Shown here: positions 25,936 through 31,657 of the stretch, piece after piece
How the letters are laid out: every line of letters starts with the position of its first letter
Position numbering within the stretch: the stretch's first letter is position 1
Source of the DNA: Candidatus Chloroploca sp. Khr17
Lineage (GTDB): Bacteria; Chloroflexota; Chloroflexia; Chloroflexales; Chloroflexaceae
Assembly (NCBI RefSeq): GCF_004138165.1
Contig: NZ_RYFF01000048.1
Span: forward strand, 1-38,810
Direction: 5' to 3'
DNA length: 38,810 bases
Notes under the pieces: model-generated
Databases searched by the model: none
What the model was told of the DNA's origin: nothing
What the model saw: the letters and a program-made list of their open reading frames with translations, nothing else
Position numbers and translations under genes: made by a program

Positions 25936-25989
25936 GCCCGCAATGTGGGCCTGCGGGCTGCACAGGTGCTCCTTCGGGAGCCGCACCTG
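25936..25989 (+). other. Two consecutive stable hairpins
   Basis: GCCCGCA/TGCGGGC (25936-25942 with 25952-25958), then CAGGTGC plus CTCC pairing with GGAG plus GCACCTG (25963-25989), closed by a TTC loop. They directly follow the plus-strand promoter at 25907-25935. Confidence 0.5.
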
Positions 25990-26185
25990 AACAGCAGGAT
26001 ATGTTGCTGGTTGTGTCGCTCAACTCCTGCGGCACATAAAACATGTCAGGTGTTCCTTGGATGGTGCAATACGTTCCTTCGGGAACCGGGTCGGACAGAT
26101 CCGTTGGTCGTTACGCTCGCCACGAGGCGGGTTGGGCCAAGAAGCCGCCGCCCTTGAGGGCGTGCGGAGTGTCACCAGGTCTGCT

Positions 26186-27784
26186 TCATGGTCGCCCGCC
26201 TGACGGTGTCGCCGCTGGCGCGAGCGTCTGGGCGGACAGGATCTGATTGAGTTCCAGCGTTCGCACGGTCACACGCTGCTGCTGTTCAACCCAGGCCAAC
26301 CAGAGCGTGCGACTCTGCAAAGCCTGGGCCCCCACCGCCAACCCCACCGCCCGTGAGCCCAGCGCCAACGGGAGAGGCGCCGCGCTCAGCGGCTCCATCA
26401 GCGTCTGCCATGCCCCGGTGCCGGGGGTGGTCACGGCAGCATAATGGGTCGCCATCTGGTCACAACACGTCCAGAGCGCCGCCACCTGATCAGCAACCGG
26501 GTCATAACCAGGGATCACCGTCCCCACTGTAGCCCCAGGACGATGCACGATCGCTTCAAGCGGAAGCCAGTGCGCCCCGCCATCCAGCGAGGTCAAGGCA
26601 TACGCGGTTGCCGGATGCTCGGCATCTGTCCAGGTAAACATGATCAGGGGGCGGTCAGGCGCAGCCGGGCGCGGGGCCACCAGCGCCTGCACGCGCCACA
26701 TGCGCAGACTGGCCGCGATGCCGGGTACCGCAACGGGCTGATGCGCAAGCTGCCATGGAGCGTCAGGCGCACCGTGTTGGTGTACCAGCACGGCGGTCAC
26801 CTGCGCACCGCCCGTCAAGACCACGCCCAGCACATGGGTGGCCTCCCCGGCCCCAAGGATCACCAGACGCCCCTCGCTAAAATACCAGGTCGGAACGGGC
26901 AAGCGCGTGACGGGTTGCCAGCCCTCGGCGGGCAACCGGGTGACCATGGCGAGTTGCATTGTGTCCGGGCCATCTTCGCAGATGAGCATCGCCACCAGGC
27001 GGCCATCGGCCCCCACCGCCAGATCATTGACCCGGCGACAGCCGGTCGCCAGGCGCTCAGGTGCCTGCCAGGTGGCCCCGTAATCGTGACTCTGGCTGGC
27101 CCAGATCCCCGCCGGCGTTCCCGAGGCTGGGTGCGGATCACTCATGCCCCACACGGCGTGAAGCGTATGATCGGGGGCGATTGCCACCGCCACCGTGCGA
27201 CTAAAGCGCCCAACCTGGGCAGCGCCCAGATCCACCTGCCGCGCCGGGCTCCAGACCTGTGTCTGAGGATGCTGCACCATGACAAAGATCCGATCCGGGT
27301 CTTCATTCGGCGACCAGACGGCCGCCCCGAGCACGGGCCAACCTTCGGTCGGGTGGGTCGCCAGATCCAGATCCAGGATCATCCCTGGCAGCTGAAGCGT
27401 GGTCTGGCGCTCACTGCCGTGGCGCCAACGGCGGGCTTCCATCGTAGGATAGGGTGGCGGCGCTGGGATCGGCGTCGGCCAGGGCGGCAGCGTCGCCCCA
27501 GGGCCAGGGTCACAACGCGGATAGGGCGTCGTCGTGGGGAGCGCCGTGGCGAAGGGGTCAGGTGCGCCCGCCTCCAGCGGTTCATGGTCAGGGGTCACGG
27601 TTACCGGTGGGGGTGTCGGTGCCTGATCTGGCCAGCAGCCCGTGACCTGGGCCGTCGCACGGCGATCGGCATACGTGGGCGGTACGGCACAGCCCGTCAA
27701 CCCAAGCAACAAGCTGCCCAGAAGCACCAGCCACCAACCGCCCAGCGCCCCTTGGGGCCGCCCCTGATCCATGAACCGCACCAT
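26186..27784 (-). CDS. BNR/Asp-box beta-propeller lipoprotein
   Basis: 532 residues. ATG 27784 has GGAGGG 5 nt upstream; the frame extending to 28117 runs through the divergent promoter region and is rejected. The N-terminal signal WWLVLLGSLLLGLTGC has lipobox LTGC. A Pro/Thr-rich linker is followed by propeller-like repeats with two Asp-box motifs (SHDYGATW and SLDGGAHW), as in sialidase-fold proteins. Catalytic sialidase residues are not evident, so binding is more likely than hydrolysis. It is the first gene of the conjugation operon behind an extended -10 promoter, so it is probably a surface lipoprotein used in mating contact. The role is inferred. Confidence 0.75.
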   Translation of the reverse strand: MVRFMDQGRPQGALGGWWLVLLGSLLLGLTGCAVPPTYADRRATAQVTGCWPDQAPTPPPVTVTPDHEPLEAGAPDPFATALPTTTPYPRCDPGPGATLPPWPTPIPAPPPYPTMEARRWRHGSERQTTLQLPGMILDLDLATHPTEGWPVLGAAVWSPNEDPDRIFVMVQHPQTQVWSPARQVDLGAAQVGRFSRTVAVAIAPDHTLHAVWGMSDPHPASGTPAGIWASQSHDYGATWQAPERLATGCRRVNDLAVGADGRLVAMLICEDGPDTMQLAMVTRLPAEGWQPVTRLPVPTWYFSEGRLVILGAGEATHVLGVVLTGGAQVTAVLVHQHGAPDAPWQLAHQPVAVPGIAASLRMWRVQALVAPRPAAPDRPLIMFTWTDAEHPATAYALTSLDGGAHWLPLEAIVHRPGATVGTVIPGYDPVADQVAALWTCCDQMATHYAAVTTPGTGAWQTLMEPLSAAPLPLALGSRAVGLAVGAQALQSRTLWLAWVEQQQRVTVRTLELNQILSAQTLAPAATPSGGRP

Positions 27785-27931
27785 CCCATCCCTCCTGAGC
27801 CCCCAGGCCAGCCTGCCGCAGGCACAGGCACGCCAGCACCAGGTCAAACGACCTCGCGTGCATCGCATCAAGCCTGAGCCACGACCTCGAAGCTGAAGCC
27901 AACCATGAGGATAACGTTGAGGCGAACTATG

Positions 27932-27940
27932 GCGAGTATA
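27932..27940 (-). promoter_or_regulatory. Candidate promoter of the conjugation operon (-10)
   Basis: On the minus strand TGC-TATACT (TATACT at 27940-27935) forms an extended -10. No consensus -35 is visible at 16-18 bp. The 5' leader would be about 145 nt before ATG 27784. Confidence 0.4.
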
Positions 27941-27994
27941 GCAACCTGTCACGGGGATGCCTATGCCCAGAGTGGGAAGAGTGCGCGTCAGCGT

Positions 27995-28006
27995 GCCAGC
28001 GCTGGC
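27995..28006. promoter_or_regulatory. Palindrome GCCAGCGCTGGC
   Basis: A perfect 12-bp dyad lying 11 bp upstream of the -35 of the partition promoter and between the divergent promoters. Candidate binding site for a dimeric regulator. Confidence 0.4.
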
Positions 28007-28017
28007 GTGCCGTAGTC

Positions 28018-28046
28018 TTGCACTCAACGCCAGGGTAGGGTACAAT
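28018..28046 (+). promoter_or_regulatory. Sigma-70-type promoter of the merR-parA-parB operon
   Basis: TTGCAC (28018-28023), 17-bp spacer, TACAAT (28041-28046). Transcription would begin near 28053, about 20 nt before the first start codon. Confidence 0.7.
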
Positions 28047-28061
28047 GTCCCAGGTAGGACA
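28046..28061. promoter_or_regulatory. Operator TGTCC-N6-GGACA overlapping -10/+1
   Basis: Inverted repeat TGTCC (28046-28050) and GGACA (28057-28061). It covers the end of the -10 and the expected start site, the classic place for autorepression by the MerR-like protein or by ParA/ParB. Confidence 0.6.
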
Positions 28062-28073
28062 TGAGGAGGAACG

Positions 28074-28298
28074 ATGCTACTGACAACGCGCCAGGCGGCC
28101 GCACGCCTCGGGGTCACCCCACGGCAAGTGCGCCGCTATGTGCGCCAGGGGTTGTTGCAGGGCCACCCGCTCGGTGAGTATCCAACGGCACCGCTGGCGA
28201 TCACGGAAGAGAGCGTCGCCCACCTCGTCGAAGTCCGGGCCGCCCATCCCCTACCGCGACGCCAGCGTACCCTGGTAGCGCAGAGGAGCGAACCATGA
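28074..28298 (+). CDS. Small MerR/excisionase-like HTH regulator
   Basis: 74 residues, ATG 28074 with GAGGAGG 4 nt upstream. Residues 5-35 (TRQAAARLGVTPRQVRRYVRQGLL) form a MerR-type helix-turn-helix with the expected wing (LITEESVAHLV-like). There is no effector domain, as in excisionase/AlpA or partition-site regulators. It is the first gene of the parAB operon and overlaps parA (ATGA), so it is probably the autoregulator binding the TGTCC/GGACA dyad in its own promoter. Small wHTH proteins of this kind act as centromere-binding or repressor components in some plasmids, so a direct partition role is also possible. Confidence 0.75.
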   Translation: MLLTTRQAAARLGVTPRQVRRYVRQGLLQGHPLGEYPTAPLAITEESVAHLVEVRAAHPLPRRQRTLVAQRSEP

Positions 28299-29059
28299 CC
28301 GTACTGGCTGTCGCGATGCAAAAAGGCGGGGTTGGCAAGACCACCACGGCGCTCTCCGTCGGCGTCGAGCTCGCCCAGGCAGGTGCGCGGGTCTTGTTGA
28401 TTGACCTTGATCCGCAAAGCAACTTGACCCAGGCCCTTGGCTATGATCCCACCACCATCGAGCAATCCGTCTATGAAGTGCTCTTAAATCCGACGCTGGG
28501 CACCAGCTTTGCCACGATCACTACCAGCTATGGGGTTGATTTGATCCCGGCCACCCTGGCGCTCGCCGGGGCCGAACTGACGCTTGCCGGGCGCTTTGGC
28601 CGTGAGTTGCTGCTCCGCACCGCGCTCGAGGAGACGCGGCGCACCTACGACTACATTCTGGTCGATAGTCCTCCCAGCCTGGGGGTCTTTACCGTCAATG
28701 CTCTGACGGCGGCGGATGCGGTGCTCGTACCGTTGCAGGCCCACGTCTTTGCGTTGAAAGCCATGCCTCAGTTAGAAGAAACGATTGGCATTGTCCGGCA
28801 ACTCAATCCGTCGTTGCGGATTGGCGGCATTGCGGTCACGATGGTTGATCGGCGTACCAGCGTCAACGCGGTGGTGGAAGAGGCCATTCGCGCCCAGTAC
28901 GGCGAGCTCGTCTTTCAAACCGTCATCCCCTTCAATGTCAAACTCGTCGAATCACCTGCGTCCGGCCAACCCATCAGCATCTACGCCACCGAGAGCAGCG
29001 GGGCGCAAGCGTACCATCACCTGGCCCAGGAGGTGGCCGCACGCTATGGCAAACGGTAA
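28295..29059 (+). CDS. parA: ParA partition ATPase
   Basis: 254 residues starting MTVLAVAMQKGGVGKTT. The deviant Walker A KGGVGKTT (10-17), the switch region LLIDLDPQSNLTQAL (~38-52) and Walker B YILVDSPPSLG (~117-127) are intact. Type Ib/Soj-like length, without the N-terminal HTH of long ParAs. ParA forms nucleoid-bound ATP dimers that are released by its partner to move plasmid copies apart. It overlaps the regulator upstream by 4 bp and the ParB-like gene downstream by 14 bp, so all three are translationally coupled. Confidence 0.92.
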   Translation: MTVLAVAMQKGGVGKTTTALSVGVELAQAGARVLLIDLDPQSNLTQALGYDPTTIEQSVYEVLLNPTLGTSFATITTSYGVDLIPATLALAGAELTLAGRFGRELLLRTALEETRRTYDYILVDSPPSLGVFTVNALTAADAVLVPLQAHVFALKAMPQLEETIGIVRQLNPSLRIGGIAVTMVDRRTSVNAVVEEAIRAQYGELVFQTVIPFNVKLVESPASGQPISIYATESSGAQAYHHLAQEVAARYGKR

Positions 29060-29894
29060 GCAGCGGCTGCAAGGTCTGATCGGCACGGGGGTTCCGCTCC
29101 AGAAAGGAGCGCCCTATACGGTTTCGTCGCCGGATGCTGAAGGCCAGGAGCCCGTCCCAACCACCACCACCCTGCAGCGTGGGGCACCCTTTACCATTTC
29201 CACGGCTGACGACGTGGACATCCCCCTCTCGGACGCCGTCCTCAGCTTGCGTGAGGAACTGCAGGCGCTGGCACGCAACTACATCGGGGCCCGGCGGCGG
29301 AGCGGGAAAGCCCTGCTTGAAGCGGCCCGCTGGTTGCGCGAAGCACGGGTGGCGGCCGATCACGGCGAATGGTATGCGTTTCTTGAGGCAACCGAGACGT
29401 CAACGGATACCGCTGAACGGTTGCTGCGGATCTACGAGCTCGCGATGCAGCACCCGGCCTTTGGCAGCGCCGTCGCCGAAGGGCGCTTGAGTCAATCGAC
29501 GGCCGAACGCCTCGCCCGTGAGTCAACCCCGTTTGAAGTGATCGAGGTCGTGCTGACGGCCGAGAAACCCCCAACGGTCGCCGAGGTTGATCGCGCCATC
29601 CGCGCCGCGAAGCGGGCCTCGGTTGAGTCAGGGCGTGCGGCGGGGCCGCAACCCCTACCAGCTGATCGCGCTGAAGGCGCAACGCCCAGGGTGGCCCTCC
29701 TGGCGAGCGGAGGGCTTGATCCCGCGAGTCCAGACGCGCTACCGATGCAGCTTGCCCTCCAGGAAATTGCCACCATCCTGGCGGAACTGGCCCAACATGC
29801 CGAACAGTTCACCCTGAATGAAGCCTCGACGCAAGCCCTGCAGAGCATTGAACAGTCCCTTGCCATCCTAAAGGCCGCGCGCAGCAAGCAATGA
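29046..29894 (+). CDS. DUF3102-type ParB-like partition partner
   Basis: 282 residues, ATG 29046 overlapping the end of parA, with AGGAGG 12 nt upstream. The N-terminal ~70 residues contain two copies of a short motif (LQKGAPYTVS and LQRGAPFTIS), possibly ParA-stimulating peptides. Residues ~75-150 (LREELQALARNYIGARRRSGKALLEAARWL, HGEWYAFLEATETSTDTAERLLRIYELA) match the DUF3102 helix-turn-helix-like domain found in plasmid and phage proteins. The C-terminal half is helical and Ala/Leu-rich, consistent with dimerisation. The ParB role is inferred from position after parA; it lacks the CTPase ParB/Srx motif. Confidence 0.65.
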   Translation: MANGKQRLQGLIGTGVPLQKGAPYTVSSPDAEGQEPVPTTTTLQRGAPFTISTADDVDIPLSDAVLSLREELQALARNYIGARRRSGKALLEAARWLREARVAADHGEWYAFLEATETSTDTAERLLRIYELAMQHPAFGSAVAEGRLSQSTAERLARESTPFEVIEVVLTAEKPPTVAEVDRAIRAAKRASVESGRAAGPQPLPADRAEGATPRVALLASGGLDPASPDALPMQLALQEIATILAELAQHAEQFTLNEASTQALQSIEQSLAILKAARSKQ

Positions 29895-29907
29895 CGGAGG
29901 CCTTGCG

Positions 29908-30198
29908 TCACCCCAAATCCCGCAATTTGCGGGGTACTCGTACACCTGTGCGCCTCTGCGCCCTTGCGTCTCTGCGTTAAAAAAGCAGCTGAAAAAAGCG
30001 CACCTCACCCCAAATCCCGCAATGTGCGGGGTACTCGTACACCTGTGCGCCTCTGCGCCCTTGCGTCTCTGCGTTAAAAAAGCAGCTGAAAAAAGCGCAC
30101 CTCACCCCAAATCCCGCAATTTGCGGGGCACTCGTACACCTGTACTCCTTCAACCCTTTGCGCCCTTGCGCCTTGGCGTCAAAAAACCCGTCTTATCG
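29908..30198. repeat. Three tandem 97-bp repeats downstream of parAB (candidate centromere)
   Basis: Units start at 29908, 30005 and 30102 with TCACCCCAAATCCCGCAAT, an exact 97-bp period. Units 1 and 2 are nearly identical; unit 3 diverges in its second half. Each carries a dyad CCCGCA-(A)-TG/TT-TGCGGG and a GCGCCTCTGCGCCCTTGCGTC run of the TTGCG/CTGCG type. Tandem dyad-bearing repeats next to parAB are the usual form of plasmid partition sites. Confidence 0.6.
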
Positions 30199-30297
30199 GT
30201 GCTTCAAACGCACCAAACTGTGGTATACTCCCCCATATGGTGCTTCAAACGCACCATACCGTGTCATATGACTGCCTTTGGTGCATAAGAAGCACCA
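30198..30297. promoter_or_regulatory. Three GGTGC-N7-GCACC operators with 41-bp spacing
   Basis: Palindromes at 30198-30214, 30239-30255 (both GGTGC-TTCAAAC-GCACC) and 30280-30296 (GGTGC-ATAAGAA-GCACC). Their centres are 30206, 30247 and 30288, i.e. exactly 41 bp apart, about four DNA turns, so all face the same side. A -10-like TATACT (30224-30229) lies between the first two. The likely operator array controls the antirepressor/XRE operon. Confidence 0.7.
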
Positions 30298-30315
30298 ACA
30301 CCCATGGAGAACATG

Positions 30316-31182
30316 ATGTCCAGCGATCTGCCGGTCCCTGCACCGTCGCCCCATGAGCAACTCCCGATCCCGCTCTTTGATGGGGTCGTGCTCGCCGTGC
30401 GTTCTGGTGATGGTCTGATCTTTCTCGACTTACGCGACCTCTGTGCAACCCTCGGCCTAGATGTTGCCTCACAGCGTCGCCGCATTCTGACCATGGATGA
30501 CGTGCGCCTGGCCCCCTTCCGCGTGTCAGTGGGAGGAAAACAGATCCGCACGCGCGATTTCCTCTTGCTTGATGATGTGCCGCTGTGGCTGCTGAGCGTG
30601 CAACAGCGCCGCGTGAACCCGGAGGTGCGTGAGCGTTTCAGCTATGTCAAGACCTATCTCGTCAACGCCGTGCGGCAGGCGTTCGCCCAACTGACCGGGC
30701 TGCCCGATGCGCCAAGCAGTACGATCGAGGATCTCAGTGAGCTGGATCGCATAGATCAGGCGCTGAGCCAGTTGGCCGTGTTAGGCCAGCGCCAGGCCGA
30801 GCTTGAGCAGAGTCAAGAGCGTGCGCGGACAGCCTACCGCGATCTCCGCTCGCTCTTGAGCGAACTCCGTGAGCGGGTGCAGGAACTCGAACATCAGGCC
30901 CACACGCGGCTGAGCCCAACGCAACGGGGAACCATCTACCGGATGGTGCAGACCTGGGGCCAGGCCCGCGCGCAGCACACCCCCGATCTGGCACCTGGCC
31001 TTGCTATACGCCGCAGCTGGGCTGAGGTCAATGCCCGCTTTGGGGTCAGTACCTACACCGATCTGCCAGCGTCACGCTATGACGACGTCGTGCAGTTTAT
31101 CCAGGATCGCTACCGCGATTTGACCGGCAAGGAACTACCACGGATCGAGCAGCACGAGCTGGAGGAATTTGATGGAGCATGA
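30316..31182 (+). CDS. Phage-antirepressor-like protein (P22_AR_N + ORF6C)
   Basis: 288 residues if initiated at ATG 30316, which has GGAG 6 nt upstream; ATG 30304 in frame has no ribosome site. Residues ~15-120 match P22_AR_N (IPLFDGVVLAVRSGDGLIFLDLRDLCATLGLDVASQRRRI, then VPLWLLSVQQRRVNPEVRERF). A coiled-coil linker (~150-195) leads to an ORF6C-like C-terminus (WAEVNARFGVSTYTDLPASRYDDVVQFI). Such proteins inactivate phage or element repressors. It overlaps the following XRE gene, so the pair probably acts as repressor/antirepressor, with the triple palindrome as target. Confidence 0.78.
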   Translation: MSSDLPVPAPSPHEQLPIPLFDGVVLAVRSGDGLIFLDLRDLCATLGLDVASQRRRILTMDDVRLAPFRVSVGGKQIRTRDFLLLDDVPLWLLSVQQRRVNPEVRERFSYVKTYLVNAVRQAFAQLTGLPDAPSSTIEDLSELDRIDQALSQLAVLGQRQAELEQSQERARTAYRDLRSLLSELRERVQELEHQAHTRLSPTQRGTIYRMVQTWGQARAQHTPDLAPGLAIRRSWAEVNARFGVSTYTDLPASRYDDVVQFIQDRYRDLTGKELPRIEQHELEEFDGA

Positions 31183-31471
31183 GCGCCTCGCGCAACGGGT
31201 AGGGCGGCGCCTGCGTGCCGCCCGCTTTGCGGCTGGGCTGACGGTACGCGAAGCGGCCAGGCTGGCCGGTCTTCCGGGCCACACCCAACTCGTGCGCTAC
31301 GAGAACGGCACCGCGCAGCCCCCGCTCGAACGGCTCGCCCTGCTCGCCACCGTCTATGGCACGACGCCAGCCGCCCTGCTCGCCGCTCATGATGACGCGG
31401 TCGCCTTGATCGCAGTCATCGAACGCGCCGACGAAGCACTGCTCCACCGCTTACTCAGCGCGTTGGGGTGA
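31172..31471 (+). CDS. XRE-family HTH regulator
   Basis: 99 residues. ATG 31172 follows GGAGG by 6 nt; the TTG one codon earlier is unnecessary. Residues ~10-65 (VGRRLRAARFAAGLTVREAARLAGLPGHTQLVRYENGTAQPPLERLALLATVYG) are a Cro/C1-type helix-turn-helix. The remaining ~30 residues are helical (VALIAVIERADEALLHRLL) and suit dimerisation. It overlaps the antirepressor gene by 11 bp. Probably binds the GGTGC-N7-GCACC array upstream. Its tail resembles that of the second XRE protein in this window (36482-36835). Confidence 0.8.
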   Translation: MEHERLAQRVGRRLRAARFAAGLTVREAARLAGLPGHTQLVRYENGTAQPPLERLALLATVYGTTPAALLAAHDDAVALIAVIERADEALLHRLLSALG

Positions 31472-31498
31472 CGATGGCCCACCGGCACGCTCTGGGCT

Positions 31499-31657
31499 TC
31501 AGCGCTCCTCAGCCTCGAAGGGCTGAGCGAAGCGTTGGCGTAGCCGTTGCAGCCATGCGCGCACGGCGGCGCGATCAGCGAGTTCCAACTTTTGATAGAT
31601 CTGTTTCCAATACCGTTCAAGCAACAAACTGCACCTGGATCGGTCGCCCCAGGACAT
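31499..31657 (-). CDS. Possible 52-aa protein overlapping the rep gene end
   Basis: ATG 31657 in a second frame of the replication gene reads MSWGDRSRC..., then LERYWKQIYQKLELADRAAV and RAWLQRLRQRFAQPFEAEER before a stop at 31499. The non-overlapping part is amphipathic and strongly protein-like, and the frame ends inside the terminator-like hairpin. The ribosome site is weak. It could be a small rep-associated protein or the displaced C-terminus of a frameshifted rep protein. Confidence 0.4.
   Translation of the reverse strand: MSWGDRSRCSLLLERYWKQIYQKLELADRAAVRAWLQRLRQRFAQPFEAEER
31503..31534. terminator. Bidirectional hairpin between convergent genes
   Basis: CTCAGCC (31508-31514) pairs with GGCTGAG (31521-31527), extended by CGCT/AGCG outside. 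It lies between the XRE gene (plus, ends 31471) and the rep gene (minus, ends 31617), as expected for a shared terminator. No U-tract. Confidence 0.55.

Larger units (their letters stand above)
25847..26164 (+). mobile_element. IS200/IS605-like (tnpB right-end) remnant or MITE
   Basis: Identical 23-bp copies (AAGCCGCCGCCC TTGAGGGCGTG) mark both ends; each contains the GCCCT-TGA-GGGC-type hairpin typical of tnpB right ends and reRNA scaffolds. GAGGCGGGTT is also duplicated (25874-25883 and 26124-26133). Inside are two stable hairpins (25936-25958 and 25963-25989) but no transposase. I infer a non-autonomous IS605-type element or the scar of a lost tnpB copy. It interrupts the conjugation operon. 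Confidence 0.45.
25811..26185. other. Gap in the conjugation operon occupied by repeat element
   Basis: Between the lipoprotein hydrolase and the BNR lipoprotein lies non-coding, highly structured DNA, most of it bounded by 23-bp direct repeats (25847-25869 and 26142-26164). Open frames crossing it on either strand are Cys/Arg/Ser-rich and domain-free. Confidence 0.6.
27785..28073. other. Divergent control region between conjugation and partition operons
   Basis: Holds the minus-strand -10 at 27935-27940, a 12-bp perfect palindrome (27995-28006), and the plus-strand promoter with overlapping operator (28018-28061). No gene. Confidence 0.7.
29895..30303. other. Non-coding region: 97-bp repeats then triple palindrome
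   Basis: No gene. It contains three tandem 97-bp repeats (29908-30198) followed by three evenly spaced palindromes (30198-30297) leading into the antirepressor gene. Confidence 0.75.

Noticed and set aside
26444-27877. Plus-strand frame of 477 residues
   Set aside because: Antisense to the BNR lipoprotein; Arg/His-rich and without recognisable features.
27785-28117. N-terminal extension of the BNR lipoprotein
   Set aside because: It would cross the divergent promoters and the start of the MerR-like gene, and would displace the lipoprotein signal.
29908-30198. CRISPR array
   Set aside because: The repeats are contiguous 97-bp units without unique spacers; no cas genes nearby.
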